Of a stretch of 41,796 nucleotides of DNA, positions 23,806-32,378 are shown piece after piece. The stretch covers positions 1 to 41,796 of the forward strand of contig JAHEJJ010000025.1 of the NCBI GenBank assembly GCA_024638915.1, written 5' to 3'. A program made the position numbers and the translations under genes. The DNA comes from Robiginitalea sp. GTDB lineage: Bacteria > Bacteroidota > Bacteroidia > Flavobacteriales > Flavobacteriaceae. Each line of letters begins with the position of its first letter. Positions within the stretch are counted from its first letter, which is position 1. Under the pieces are notes generated by a model. The model saw nothing but the letters and a program-made list of their open reading frames with translations, had not been told where the DNA came from and did no database searches.

Positions 23806-24246
23806 ATGGATAAATACATCACCTGGGCCTTATCAAAATTTAAAGTCGATTTTAGGTTGGTGATCCTTTATATAGTGGTCTACCTTCTGTGGGGCACTAT
23901 GATGAACTGGGTTGGTGAGGAGCTCAGAATTGCAAAATTTACCTATTGGTGGCAAGTTATAACGGTCTATGTACTCTATATGGTTCCCATCTCTTTATTG
24001 CTTAGGGGATTACCTATTCACGGTCAATACGCCTACGGCCTGATCGCTATGGGATTGCTTGAATTCAGCGGCTATGCCTTAGAGTCATCTTATGCCTACC
24101 CTGGAAATCCGATCGACCATTTCTTTACCGTACGAAATTTTTCCCTGGCCATGGCTTTGTTTTTTGCCTGGTACTTTCCATTGGGGAATTGGGCAGTTGG
24201 AAGCCTTTACGGAGTATTTTTTTCAGGCAAGAAGGTCGATTCCTGA
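23806..24246 (+). CDS. Small polytopic membrane protein ending the PKS operon
   Basis: A 146-residue integral membrane protein with about four hydrophobic segments (near residues 15-32, 50-66, 76-92 and 108-135). Conserved-looking polar and aromatic residues (NWVGEELRI, TYWWQ, ESSYAYPGNPIDHFF) fall between them. I do not recognise the family. It starts 4 bases after the carrier-protein stop and is the last gene on the operon, so it may act on, insert or export the lipid product in the inner membrane. That role is inference from position only. A small desaturase or cyclase is less likely, as no histidine cluster is visible. Confidence 0.75.
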   Translation: MDKYITWALSKFKVDFRLVILYIVVYLLWGTMMNWVGEELRIAKFTYWWQVITVYVLYMVPISLLLRGLPIHGQYAYGLIAMGLLEFSGYALESSYAYPGNPIDHFFTVRNFSLAMALFFAWYFPLGNWAVGSLYGVFFSGKKVDS

Positions 24247-24257
24247 TCGATTGCCAA

Positions 24258-24767
24258 TCACTGCTCAAGCGTCAGGCTCATTTTTACCTCCACCAGATTA
24301 TCTTCTCTTTTCTTTTTTATATTGATTCCAAAATCGGAGCTGTAGATCGACGTGGTTCCGATCAGTCGGTTTCCTTCACGTTGAAAATCAATGGAGATTT
24401 CTTTGGATATATTTTTGATCGTTAATTGTCCTTTTACCACATACCGGTCATCTTGCTGTATTACATTGGTGCTTTGAAAAAGTATTTCGGGATACTCGTC
24501 TTCATCAAAATATTTTGAGCTTTTTAAAGACCAGTCTCTTAAAAAGTTGCCCGTGCGAAGGCTCTCCACGGCAACGGAGCCCTTAAAATGAGAATTGAGA
24601 AGTTGCTCTGTAACAACGGTTGATTCTGAGGTAAAACCACCTATAGTTCCCTCTACATCCTTAGAGGCAAAAATGAAGCTAATATCGGCCTCAATAATGT
24701 TAGTCTGAGCATTAACCGATCCAAACGATAGTACTCCTGAGATCAGTAAAAGAAATATCTTGTTCAT
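24258..24767 (-). CDS. YceI-family secreted lipid-binding protein
   Basis: A 169-residue periplasmic protein with an N-terminal signal peptide (about 1-20, cleavage before QTNIIEAD) and the YceI lipocalin-like fold: ISFIFASKDVEGTIGGF, a SLRTGNFLRDWSLKSSKYFDEDEYPEILFQS block and FGINIKKKREDNLVEVKM. The start at ATG 24767 is chosen because a signal peptide begins there; an upstream frame to 24863 would place 32 unrelated residues before it. YceI proteins bind polyisoprenoids, quinones or amphiphiles. It lies convergent with the PKS operon, 11 bases apart, which makes a link to the operon's lipid product attractive but unproven. A minus-strand TACTTTG just upstream of the ATG resembles a promoter. 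Confidence 0.88.
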   Translation of the reverse strand: MNKIFLLLISGVLSFGSVNAQTNIIEADISFIFASKDVEGTIGGFTSESTVVTEQLLNSHFKGSVAVESLRTGNFLRDWSLKSSKYFDEDEYPEILFQSTNVIQQDDRYVVKGQLTIKNISKEISIDFQREGNRLIGTTSIYSSDFGINIKKKREDNLVEVKMSLTLEQ

Positions 24768-25005
24768 GGCAAAGTATTGTTTTATGTTCCAAGGCCTGAA
24801 AGGCTCAGGTCCTTTAAGCTTTAAAGAATAGGACGTCAATATGACCACAACATTACAACGCAATTGATGCTTCTTTCACCCTACGATCTTCAATTGCCGG
24901 TTAAAAGGTCTGAAAAATCCGTTGAAATTCCTATAGTGACTTATAATACAATATGTTAAGCTCAATTTTATTACTATATTGTTCCGTTGAACACTATAAC
25001 TTAAA

Positions 25006-25365
25006 ATGAACACTAGTTGGAAGAAATTCGGTTTAATGGCCGTTTTTACCTTTTGTCTCGGTTGTGTTTCTTTAATGGGACAACAGCAAACCAAATCGGC
25101 CTCAGATAAGAAGGTAAAAGTAAGAAAGCACACCGTCCTTGCGCAGTATGAACCCGAACTGGTTACACCTGCAGATGAGCGCATACGATTGAAATCTGAG
25201 CGTCTGGCCACTATCAAAGAGAGGCGAGAGATCATCGACACCCTTGATATTTCAGATCGTAAAAGAAAACAACTTCTTAAAGAACTTTATCGCTCTCCTT
25301 TTACCTATAAATGGGATAAAGTAATCGCGGAGATCCAGGCCGACGATGAAGAGGAAGATGAATAA
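25006..25365 (+). CDS. Hypothetical exported charged protein
   Basis: A 119-residue protein not recognised as any named family. The N terminus is a signal-like sequence (positive start, hydrophobic 8-25, cut probably after SLMG-QQQ). The mature part is rich in Arg, Lys and Glu and predicted helical (RIRLKSERLATIKERREIIDTL, then SDRKRKQLLKELYRSPF), ending in a strongly acidic tail (ADDEEEDE). It is monocistronic, with a 142-base spacer upstream and 270 bases downstream. Proteins of this size and make-up are common in Flavobacteriaceae and remain uncharacterised. Confidence 0.7.
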   Translation: MNTSWKKFGLMAVFTFCLGCVSLMGQQQTKSASDKKVKVRKHTVLAQYEPELVTPADERIRLKSERLATIKERREIIDTLDISDRKRKQLLKELYRSPFTYKWDKVIAEIQADDEEEDE

Positions 25366-25586
25366 ATGTCTTACGAAAAATTCCACTTATCCATTTCGTC
25401 GAATAAATACTACTCGCGACAATAGACCGTAATTCTTTTGCGTTGCCTTTTACAGCAAGCCTCCTATGTATTTTTTGTGTGAACTGAGCTTTGCCAGGTA
25501 TTATCGCAAAGTAAAAGATGTACCAAATAATTGTTAAAGTTTATGGTAATATGGGAGCAGACCATCTAATATTGAGCGGAAATTCG

Positions 25587-25594
25587 TACCTTTT
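25587..25594 (+). promoter_or_regulatory. Putative -7 box before the coiled-coil gene
   Basis: TACCTTTT, one base off TAnnTTTG, about 40 bases before ATG 25636. The rest of the 25366-25635 spacer shows nothing further that I can support. Confidence 0.25.
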
Positions 25595-25635
25595 TTACGG
25601 TAAAATATTTAGAGTCCCCTATTAATCTTTCACCT

Positions 25636-25977
25636 ATGACATCAACAGATAATATTCCCCGCGCGAAGAGGTCTTCCAGCAGCAGCAGCATTATTCAAAG
25701 TTTGGAACGTTTGAACAAAAATCTGCTTTCCCTGAAAACCAAGTTAAATTCCTATATCTGTGAGCCTAAAACCATCGGTTTATACCAAAAGATGGAGTCC
25801 TTGAAAAAGCATTTAGACGATATGCATGGGAACAACACTGAGCTTATCAGCAATTTACGGAGTAGGTCCATGCTTTTAAAGGAAGGTAAAGTTTTGGTCC
25901 AGCAACAATTCGAGGCGTATAAAAACCTCGAGCTTAAGGTGATGGAATATATCGGTATGGCTAAAATGCACTGTTAA
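25636..25977 (+). CDS. Hypothetical coiled-coil protein
   Basis: A 113-residue cytosolic protein of unknown function. A serine run at residues 13-18 is encoded partly by a short AGC repeat. The rest is predicted helical with coiled-coil spacing (SLERLNKNLLSLKTKLNSYI, YQKMESLKKHLDDMHGNNTEL, VLVQQQFEAYKNLELKVMEYI). No catalytic or DNA-binding motif is visible. The last 4 bases overlap the convergent terC gene. The frame is real-looking because of the helical pattern and plausible codon use, but coding is less certain than for its neighbours. Confidence 0.6.
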   Translation: MTSTDNIPRAKRSSSSSSIIQSLERLNKNLLSLKTKLNSYICEPKTIGLYQKMESLKKHLDDMHGNNTELISNLRSRSMLLKEGKVLVQQQFEAYKNLELKVMEYIGMAKMHC

Positions 25978-26930
25978 GCCGCCGTTGAGTTTTCTTTTTT
26001 TTCGGGTATAAACAATGAAGTGGCGATGCCAGTTGCCAAGGCGACTACAATCAGAGCTAATGAGATCCATCCTTCGATATGCCAGTAATGTGCACTCAGC
26101 ATTTTAACCCCAACAAAGCCGAGAATCACCGCCAGACTATAATGTATATACCGGAATTTTGCCAGCATTCTGCTGACCAGGAAGAACATAGAACGCAGTC
26201 CTAAAATCGCCATTATATTAGAACTGAAAACAAGAAATGGATCGGCCGTTATAGCCAGGATGGCGGGTATACTATCAAGTGCAAAAAGGATATCTGTTAT
26301 TTCGATAACGATCAATGCTACAAATAGGGGGGTGGCAGCATTTAGCCCCATTCTTCTCATAAAAAACTTGTTACCGTATATTTGAGTGGTCAAAGGATAA
26401 ATCTTTTTGACCTGTTTGAAAACAAAAGAATTCTTCGGATCATACTCGATATTTTCTGAACGAAACATTTTGTAGGCAGTATAGATCAAAAAAGCCCCAA
26501 ATACGTAAATGATCCAATCGAATTGATTGATCAGTGTAATACCGAATAAAATCATCAGGGCCCGGAATACGATAGCGCCAAGAATACCCCAAAAAAGAAC
26601 CCTGTGTTGATATTTGGGAGGAATCCCAAAGGCTCGAAATATAATGGCAATGACAAAGACATTATCGATACTCAATGATAATTCGATAAGGTAGCCGGTA
26701 ATATATTTCAATACTGCGTCAGACGGACTGAGTTGTGTAGGATTTGGGATATGCTCCGATGAGTACAGCCAATAAATCGCAAAACTAAATCCCAGTGCAA
26801 TGCTTACCCACAAAGAGGTCCAAAGGGCAGCCTCACGGGTCCTGATCACATGATCCTTTTTATTTAATACGCCCAGATCTAATGCAAGGAAGCAGAAAAT
26901 GAGTAACAAAAAACCAGTCCAGATGATCAT
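25974..26930 (-). CDS. TerC/Alx-family membrane protein
   Basis: A 318-residue inner-membrane protein with about eight to nine helices. Family hallmarks are the acidic helices with SLSIDNVFVIAIIF and DILFALDSIPAILAIT, whose aspartates are thought to bind metal, and the GSE-like polar loop after the fifth helix (TAYKMFRSENIEYDPKNS). Alx/TerC proteins export manganese or insert metallated proteins. The start is set at ATG 26930 (MIIWTGFLLLIF) because a perfect -7 box lies 6 bases upstream, inside the longer alternative frame to 26963. The transcript would be leaderless or nearly so. It overlaps the convergent coiled-coil gene by 4 bases. Confidence 0.9.
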   Translation of the reverse strand: MIIWTGFLLLIFCFLALDLGVLNKKDHVIRTREAALWTSLWVSIALGFSFAIYWLYSSEHIPNPTQLSPSDAVLKYITGYLIELSLSIDNVFVIAIIFRAFGIPPKYQHRVLFWGILGAIVFRALMILFGITLINQFDWIIYVFGAFLIYTAYKMFRSENIEYDPKNSFVFKQVKKIYPLTTQIYGNKFFMRRMGLNAATPLFVALIVIEITDILFALDSIPAILAITADPFLVFSSNIMAILGLRSMFFLVSRMLAKFRYIHYSLAVILGFVGVKMLSAHYWHIEGWISLALIVVALATGIATSLFIPEKKENSTAA

Positions 26931-26936
26931 AGTCGG

Positions 26937-26944
26937 CAAAGATA
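26937..26944 (-). promoter_or_regulatory. -7 promoter box, terC-like gene
   Basis: Minus-strand TATCTTTG, a perfect TAnnTTTG followed by C, with six bases between it and ATG 26930. It decides against the ATG at 26963. Confidence 0.5.
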
Positions 26945-27046
26945 AGCAACCCGTTGGGTTCATCCATGGCAGAAAATAAGTGCTTTTCTTAATTGCGGCA
27001 TAAAAATTGTATTTTGTGACGATATTGAAGCGTAAAACAAAATACC

Positions 27047-27394
27047 ATGAAAAAATTTACCTCATTATTTTTTAGTGCATTTCTTCTTATATGCACATCG
27101 GCCGTTGCCCAGCAAATGGATAAGGCCCAGGCCGATCAGAAAGCACAGCAACTGCTCAATCAATATCAGGCAGATCTGGAGCTCACCATTGAACAGGTCA
27201 CCGATTTTCACCACACCATTTCCTCTTACCTGATGAAACGAGACGAAATTGAAAACAAAGCCCTGGCCCCGGAAGCTCAAAAGTCTGCACTTTCCGCCCT
27301 TTCGAATGAGGAAACAACAAAAATGTCTTCGATCCTCAATCCACAACAATTCAAACTATATAAGAAGTTAAAGCCGAAAATTCAACCGATGTAG
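27047..27394 (+). CDS. Small exported helical protein
   Basis: A 115-residue protein with a clear signal peptide (MKKFTSLFFSAFLLICTSAVA, cut before QQMDKA). The mature part is helical and rich in Gln, Lys and Glu, with an LTIEQVTDFHHTISSYL segment and a closing SILNPQQFKLYKKLKP. This pattern resembles the Spy/CpxP-type or LTxxQ-like periplasmic proteins, but the match is weak. No lipobox is present, since the cysteine in the hydrophobic core is not followed by a cleavage context. It is monocistronic; the 242 bases that follow hold only the promoter of the next gene. Function unknown. Confidence 0.75.
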   Translation: MKKFTSLFFSAFLLICTSAVAQQMDKAQADQKAQQLLNQYQADLELTIEQVTDFHHTISSYLMKRDEIENKALAPEAQKSALSALSNEETTKMSSILNPQQFKLYKKLKPKIQPM

Positions 27395-27604
27395 AAGGGA
27401 GTAATGAGCGGTTCATAAAACGGCTTCCACCACCGTAGAGTATTATTAGACTGATTGCTGATCGGGGGAATGGCGATAGGAGTTTGTTGATTTTACGCAA
27501 CCATGGACTTCCCTTATCCATTTTCCATTTACAACTTTCTGTATTCACCACTTTTTTGAGGATATTTTTGGTATTTCTTAACTTATCCGTTGGAGGATTT
27601 TAGT

Positions 27605-27612
27605 TACTTTCA
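27605..27612 (+). promoter_or_regulatory. Putative -7 box, BNR-repeat gene
   Basis: TACTTTCA, two bases off TAnnTTTG, ends 24 bases before ATG 27637. Similar TACTTT boxes precede other genes in the window. Confidence 0.25.
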
Positions 27613-27636
27613 CGCGACTAAAATTCACTAACTTCT

Positions 27637-30600
27637 ATGAAATCACTACTACCTAAAATTTTACTATTTTTTACAGTTCTTGGCACGACCCTCTCCGGGT
27701 TTGCACAAGAGAAAGATCAAAACCCTTATAGCGGTTTAAAATTCAGGAACGTTGGTCCGGCATTGACCTCAGGACGTATTGCCGATATCGCGATTCATCC
27801 AGAAAATGAAAATACATGGTATGTGGCCGTTGGATCCGGCGGTGTTTGGAAAACCACCAACTCTGCCACCACATGGACACCCATTTTTGACAAACAAACT
27901 TCCTATTCTATAGGTTGTATTACCATCGACCCAAATAACCCACGAACTATCTGGGTAGGGACCGGAGAAAATGTCGGAGGACGGCATGTAGGTTTCGGCG
28001 ATGGGATCTATGTAAGCCACAACGATGGAAAGACCTGGCAAAACAAGGGGCTGAAAATGTCCGAGCACATCTCTAAAATCATAGTACATCCCAAAGATCC
28101 AAATATTATTTGGGCAGCTGTACAGGGACCGCTTTGGAGTAAAGGAGGAGAACGTGGTGTTTACAAATCTGTTGATGGTGGCAGTAGCTGGACCAAAACA
28201 CTGGCCGGCGAGAACGAATGGACCGGAGCTACAGATCTTTTAATCGATCCTCGCAATCCCGATGTGCTTTATGCCGCTACCTGGCAGCGTCATCGCACTG
28301 TGGCCGCCTATCTTGGAGGCGGGCCTGGAACCGCTTTATATAAAAGCACCGACGGAGGGGAAAATTGGAATAAGCTTACCGAAGGCATACCGAAAGAACG
28401 CCTTGGTAAAATAGGTTTGGCCATGAACCATAACAATCCGGATATCATCTATGCCGCCATCGAGATGGAAAGGCGTCAAGGCGGCGTTTTTATGTCGGCA
28501 AATGGTGGTCAATCCTGGAAAAAGATGTCCAATACGGTTTCGGGAGGAACAGGCCCTCATTATTACCAGGAGCTCTACTCGTCTCCTCATAAAGACGGGA
28601 GGCTATACCTGATGAATAATTATGTCATGATCTCTGAAGACCATGGTAAGACCTTTGTTCGGATGAATGAGAAACGAAAGCACGTGGATAGTCATGCGGT
28701 GGCCTTTAAAGCGTCTGATCCCAATTATGTTCTTTTTGGCACAGATGGTGGCCTCTATGAAAGTTTTGATCATACCGAAAGCTGGAAATATGTTTCCAAT
28801 CTGCCGGTGATCCAATATTACAAAGTTGCCGTTGATGACGCCTCTCCGTTCTATCATATCTATGGAGGTACACAAGATAATGGTTCGCATGGCGGTCCTT
28901 CCCGTACAAGGAAAAGCGGCGGAATCTATAATTCAGACTGGTGGGTGACCCTCTCTGCCGATGGACACCAGTCGGCCACCGAGCCCGGTAATCCCGATAT
29001 CACTTATGGTGAATTTCAACAAGGTGTCTTGTGGAGAGTAGATCAGACCACACGTGAAACGGTGTACATTCAACCACAACCGGGACAAGGCGATCCTGCG
29101 GAGCGATGGAACTGGGATTCCCCGATTCTGGTGAGCCCCCATAAACCTGCCCGCTTGTATTTCGCTTCTCAAAGGGTTTGGAAATCAGAAAACCGTGGGG
29201 ATTCCTGGGATGCCGTATCTCCTGATCTTACAAGAAATCAGGAGCGATTGGCCCTACCAATTATGGGATCACAGCAAAGCTGGGACAATGCATGGGATGT
29301 GCTGGCCATGTCTACCTATAATACGATCACCTCACTGGCCGAATCGCCCTTGCAGGAAGGCTTGCTCTATGCCGGTACCGATGATGGAATCCTTCAGGTA
29401 AGCGAAGATGGTGGTGCCAACTGGCGTAAAATAGAACTCGGCAGTATCAAAGGAGTCCCTGCCACAGCTTTTGTAAACGATGTTCGCGCCGATCTTTTTG
29501 ACGCCAATACGGTTTATCTGGCATTGGACAATCATAAATACGGCGACTATAGACCTTATCTCCTAAAAAGTACAGACAAGGGACGCTCCTGGAACTCTAT
29601 CAACTCAAATCTTCCAAAGAAGTTGATCACATGGCGTGTGGTTCAGGATCATATTGATCGGAATTTGATGTTTGCCGCTACAGAATTTGGGGTTTACATG
29701 ACCAAGAATGGCGGTGGCAGCTGGACACAACTAAAAGGGGGAATGCCCACGATTTCGATCAGGGACATCACCATTCAAAGAAGAGAGAACGATCTGGTCG
29801 CCGCATCCTTCGGAAGAGGATTTTTTATACTGGACGACATCACCCCATTGCGCGATATTACTTCTGCAGATATGCAAAAAGAGGCTACGCTATTCGATGT
29901 TAAGCCGGCCTATTGGTACGTACCCAAAGGCGAGGTATATGCTCAGGGCAGTAATCAGTATAAGGCCGATAATCCACCTTTTGGAGCGGTTTTTACCTAC
30001 TATCTGAAAGACTCATTATCTTCCCTGGAATCGCAAAGAAAATTATCGGAAAAAGGAAAAAGCAGCATTCCATTTCCGGGATGGGACGCTTTGGAAGCTG
30101 AAAAGATCGAGCAAAAACCGGGTTTTCTATTGACGGTTAAGAATAGCGACGGTCAGGTGGTAAATGTGGTAAAAGGAACCAATAAACAAGGATTTAACCG
30201 CGTGGCCTGGAACCTTGCTGTTGCGGATCGCAGCGGTGAGATTCTGAATCCACCTAAAGGCGGAGAAGATTATTTTAACATGAATGTCATGGCCACTCCG
30301 GGCGACTACACCGTAACCCTGGAGAAATGGATCGATGGGAAACAACAGCAAATAGGCGAGCCCAAGTCATTCAAGGTAATCCCCTTGGCCAAAGGTGCAT
30401 TAGAAGGGGCCAGCCCGGAAGAGATCGATGCCTTTAGAAAATCCTGGGAGGCCTTCCAGCAGGATCTGAAAGCTACCCAAACTGTGCTTAAGGAAAGCAA
30501 GATGAAGGTCGATGCGATGCAACGTGCACTTCAAAAAGCCACACGCCCTTCGGACCAGCTTACTCAGAAATTATATGAGACGCGAGCAAAAATACTGTCG

Positions 30601-30882
30601 ATCGACAGCGATTTGAACGGCAACAAGGCTAAAGCCGACGTAGGGGAGAAGAACGATCCAAGCCCTACCAGGGCCGAATTTATCGGTAAGGCTGCATTGG
30701 CCAGCAGTACTTACGGTCCTACGGAAATGCATAAAACAACCTTGAATACCGCCAAGAGCCAATTGAAAGGCCTCAAAGCATCTTTAAAGGCAATCGTTGA
30801 CAGCGATTTTCCATCGCTTGAAGCAGATCTTAAGGCCGCCGGCGCTCCATGGATAGAGACACAAGGACTCATTTATGAATAA
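27637..30882 (+). CDS. Secreted BNR/Asp-box (sortilin-like) beta-propeller protein
   Basis: A 1081-residue exported protein with a signal peptide (about 1-23, cut before QEKDQN). Residues about 30-740 contain at least ten Asp-box repeats of the type S-x-D-x-G-x-x-W (for instance HNDGKTW, SVDGGSSW, STDGGENW, SENRGDSW, SEDGGANW, STDKGRSW), the mark of a VPS10/sortilin-like or sialidase-like propeller. A beta-rich domain follows (about 780-900), then a helical, lysine-rich tail (about 930-1081). It is often auto-annotated as a glycosyl hydrolase, but no sialidase arginine triad can be pointed to, so an enzymatic role is doubtful. Outer-surface or periplasmic binding is more likely. It is monocistronic. 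Confidence 0.88.
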   Translation: MKSLLPKILLFFTVLGTTLSGFAQEKDQNPYSGLKFRNVGPALTSGRIADIAIHPENENTWYVAVGSGGVWKTTNSATTWTPIFDKQTSYSIGCITIDPNNPRTIWVGTGENVGGRHVGFGDGIYVSHNDGKTWQNKGLKMSEHISKIIVHPKDPNIIWAAVQGPLWSKGGERGVYKSVDGGSSWTKTLAGENEWTGATDLLIDPRNPDVLYAATWQRHRTVAAYLGGGPGTALYKSTDGGENWNKLTEGIPKERLGKIGLAMNHNNPDIIYAAIEMERRQGGVFMSANGGQSWKKMSNTVSGGTGPHYYQELYSSPHKDGRLYLMNNYVMISEDHGKTFVRMNEKRKHVDSHAVAFKASDPNYVLFGTDGGLYESFDHTESWKYVSNLPVIQYYKVAVDDASPFYHIYGGTQDNGSHGGPSRTRKSGGIYNSDWWVTLSADGHQSATEPGNPDITYGEFQQGVLWRVDQTTRETVYIQPQPGQGDPAERWNWDSPILVSPHKPARLYFASQRVWKSENRGDSWDAVSPDLTRNQERLALPIMGSQQSWDNAWDVLAMSTYNTITSLAESPLQEGLLYAGTDDGILQVSEDGGANWRKIELGSIKGVPATAFVNDVRADLFDANTVYLALDNHKYGDYRPYLLKSTDKGRSWNSINSNLPKKLITWRVVQDHIDRNLMFAATEFGVYMTKNGGGSWTQLKGGMPTISIRDITIQRRENDLVAASFGRGFFILDDITPLRDITSADMQKEATLFDVKPAYWYVPKGEVYAQGSNQYKADNPPFGAVFTYYLKDSLSSLESQRKLSEKGKSSIPFPGWDALEAEKIEQKPGFLLTVKNSDGQVVNVVKGTNKQGFNRVAWNLAVADRSGEILNPPKGGEDYFNMNVMATPGDYTVTLEKWIDGKQQQIGEPKSFKVIPLAKGALEGASPEEIDAFRKSWEAFQQDLKATQTVLKESKMKVDAMQRALQKATRPSDQLTQKLYETRAKILSIDSDLNGNKAKADVGEKNDPSPTRAEFIGKAALASSTYGPTEMHKTTLNTAKSQLKGLKASLKAIVDSDFPSLEADLKAAGAPWIETQGLIYE

Positions 30883-30942
30883 TGGTTGATGGACGATTGG
30901 CAATAGATAATTCGTAATCAATAATAAATGAGGGATTCAGGC

Positions 30943-32151
30943 TTATACCCGGCTTTGGATCCCTTTTCCTTTGTGGTAATACCCAAGTATAGCAACAGAG
31001 ATAAGGCCGCATACCAGAAACCCAATAAACATCGGTAAGACGCTTTGTGAGATAAAACTTCCAATGAAGGCGCTGATAGGTACACCCATGATCGTGGCGA
31101 TAAAACCACTGATCGCTGCGCCGATCCCGGCTATATGCCCCACGGGTTCCATAGCAAGTGCCCTGAGATTCCCAAATAGGAAGCCCACAGCAAAAAACTG
31201 TAAGGCAAAAAAACTAAGTGCGATAGGAAATGAAGGGTTGCCCGAATTGGAAAACAAAATGATGTACAGCAATGAAATCAATACAAATGCGACCAGGGCC
31301 ACGGTGACAATTCGCAGCATCCCAAAGCGGATCACAAGTGTCCCGTTTAAAAGTGTTGCCGCCCCAATCGTCAGTGCTAAAGCCGCAAAAATATAGGGGA
31401 AGGCCTCTTTGAGTTCATATTGTTCCTGAAATATCTGCTGTGCAGTGCTAAGGTATACCAGGAAAGAACCGGTGATAAATCCCCAGATCAGCGTAAACAG
31501 CATGGTTTGCCTATAGCCTAGTAGTTCCTTGTAGCCGTGTATAAATACGCCAAAACGAAAAGTTGTCCGCTTGCGTATTTCAAGTGTCTCGGGTTGTCTT
31601 CTCCAAAACCATATGGATACCAGCACCGCAAAAATCACTTGCAGGTGGAATATAGCTTCCCATCCATATACATCGAATATCGCCTTTCCCAGTGCCGGGG
31701 CAATTATTGGTACGAGTATGAAAACCACGGTTACAAACGAAATAATCCGGGCCATATAATCGCCATCGTAGCAATCGCGGATCATAGCAATACCTATGGT
31801 TCTGGGAGCAGCCAGAGCAACGCCCTGTAATATTCTTCCTGCCACCATCATTTCAAAACTCTGCGCGGCCACACAGAGATAACTCGCCAGGATAAAAAGA
31901 GCAAAGCCCCAATAGACCACCGGCTTCCGGCCAATACTATCGGAAATGGGGCCAAATAACAGGGGGCCGGACCCCAGTCCGAGAAAGAAAAGCGTGATCA
32001 ACAATTGGTTTCGAATAGGATCGTTGTTGCCTACAGCCCTTCCGATTACGTCCAGGGCGGGTAAAAGCGCATCGAGCGCCAAAGCCGCAATAGACATCAG
32101 GGCGGCCATCAGGGCCACAAATTCCAATTGAGATTGGCTCGATTTTACCAT
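30943..32151 (-). CDS. Bcr/CflA-type MFS multidrug efflux transporter
   Basis: A 402-residue, 12-helix major-facilitator protein. The first helix ends with the DALLPAL motif typical of the DHA1 drug-efflux branch, motif A is GPISDSIGRKPVVYWG, and the fourth-helix region contains RILQGVALAAPRTIGIAMIRD, as in Bcr/CflA proteins. The likely role is proton-driven export of small hydrophobic drugs. The start at ATG 32151 is needed to keep helix 1 whole. A perfect -7 box lies only four bases upstream of the ATG, suggesting a leaderless message. The 3' end faces the BNR gene across 60 bases. Confidence 0.9.
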   Translation of the reverse strand: MVKSSQSQLEFVALMAALMSIAALALDALLPALDVIGRAVGNNDPIRNQLLITLFFLGLGSGPLLFGPISDSIGRKPVVYWGFALFILASYLCVAAQSFEMMVAGRILQGVALAAPRTIGIAMIRDCYDGDYMARIISFVTVVFILVPIIAPALGKAIFDVYGWEAIFHLQVIFAVLVSIWFWRRQPETLEIRKRTTFRFGVFIHGYKELLGYRQTMLFTLIWGFITGSFLVYLSTAQQIFQEQYELKEAFPYIFAALALTIGAATLLNGTLVIRFGMLRIVTVALVAFVLISLLYIILFSNSGNPSFPIALSFFALQFFAVGFLFGNLRALAMEPVGHIAGIGAAISGFIATIMGVPISAFIGSFISQSVLPMFIGFLVCGLISVAILGYYHKGKGIQSRV

Positions 32152-32155
32152 CCGG

Positions 32156-32163
32156 CAAAAGTA
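32156..32163 (-). promoter_or_regulatory. -7 promoter box, efflux pump gene
   Basis: Minus-strand TACTTTTG, a perfect TAnnTTTG, followed by CCGG and then ATG 32151. The spacing of four bases is the same as at the DCC oxidoreductase gene. Confidence 0.55.
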
Positions 32164-32214
32164 CGTTATTGCCGAAGAATTACTCCTGAGTATTACCGGA
32201 TAATAATGAGAAGA

Positions 32215-32349
32215 TCAGAAAAGTTCAAAAACGTATCCCAATAACCAATAAAGAATAATAAAAAGTATTATGGTCATACAGCCACAACGACCCCCGCTCA
32301 TCTTGCGGGCACCCCAATAAGCCACGATGGCCCGAATTAATTTTTGCAT
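32215..32349 (-). CDS. 44-residue membrane protein
   Basis: A short minus-strand frame of 44 codons with ATG 32349 and TGA 32217-32215. The N-terminal half is basic (QKLIRAIVAYWGARKMSGG) and leads into a C-G-C motif and one hydrophobic helix (TIILFIILYWLLGYVF) before the end. The arrangement of a basic head, GARK-type loop, cysteine pair and single helix looks like a real single-pass inner-membrane protein, similar to small proteins I have seen in Bacteroidota, although I cannot name the family. A GAGG ribosome-binding-like stretch is about 9 bases before the ATG and a -7-like box (TATTTTTA, 32371-32378) 21 bases before. Function unknown. Confidence 0.65.
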   Translation of the reverse strand: MQKLIRAIVAYWGARKMSGGRCGCMTIILFIILYWLLGYVFELF

Positions 32350-32370
32350 AATATACCTCGGTTAGGTCTT

Positions 32371-32378
32371 TAAAAATA
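32371..32378 (-). promoter_or_regulatory. Putative -7 box of the 44-residue protein gene
   Basis: Minus-strand TATTTTTA, one base off TAnnTTTG, 21 bases before ATG 32349. The remaining 32379-32536 spacer is AT-rich and shows nothing else supportable. Confidence 0.35.

Noticed and set aside
27351-27551. 66-codon minus-strand frame before the BNR gene
   Set aside because: Overlaps the end of a supported gene, no motifs, and falls in a region expected to hold a promoter.
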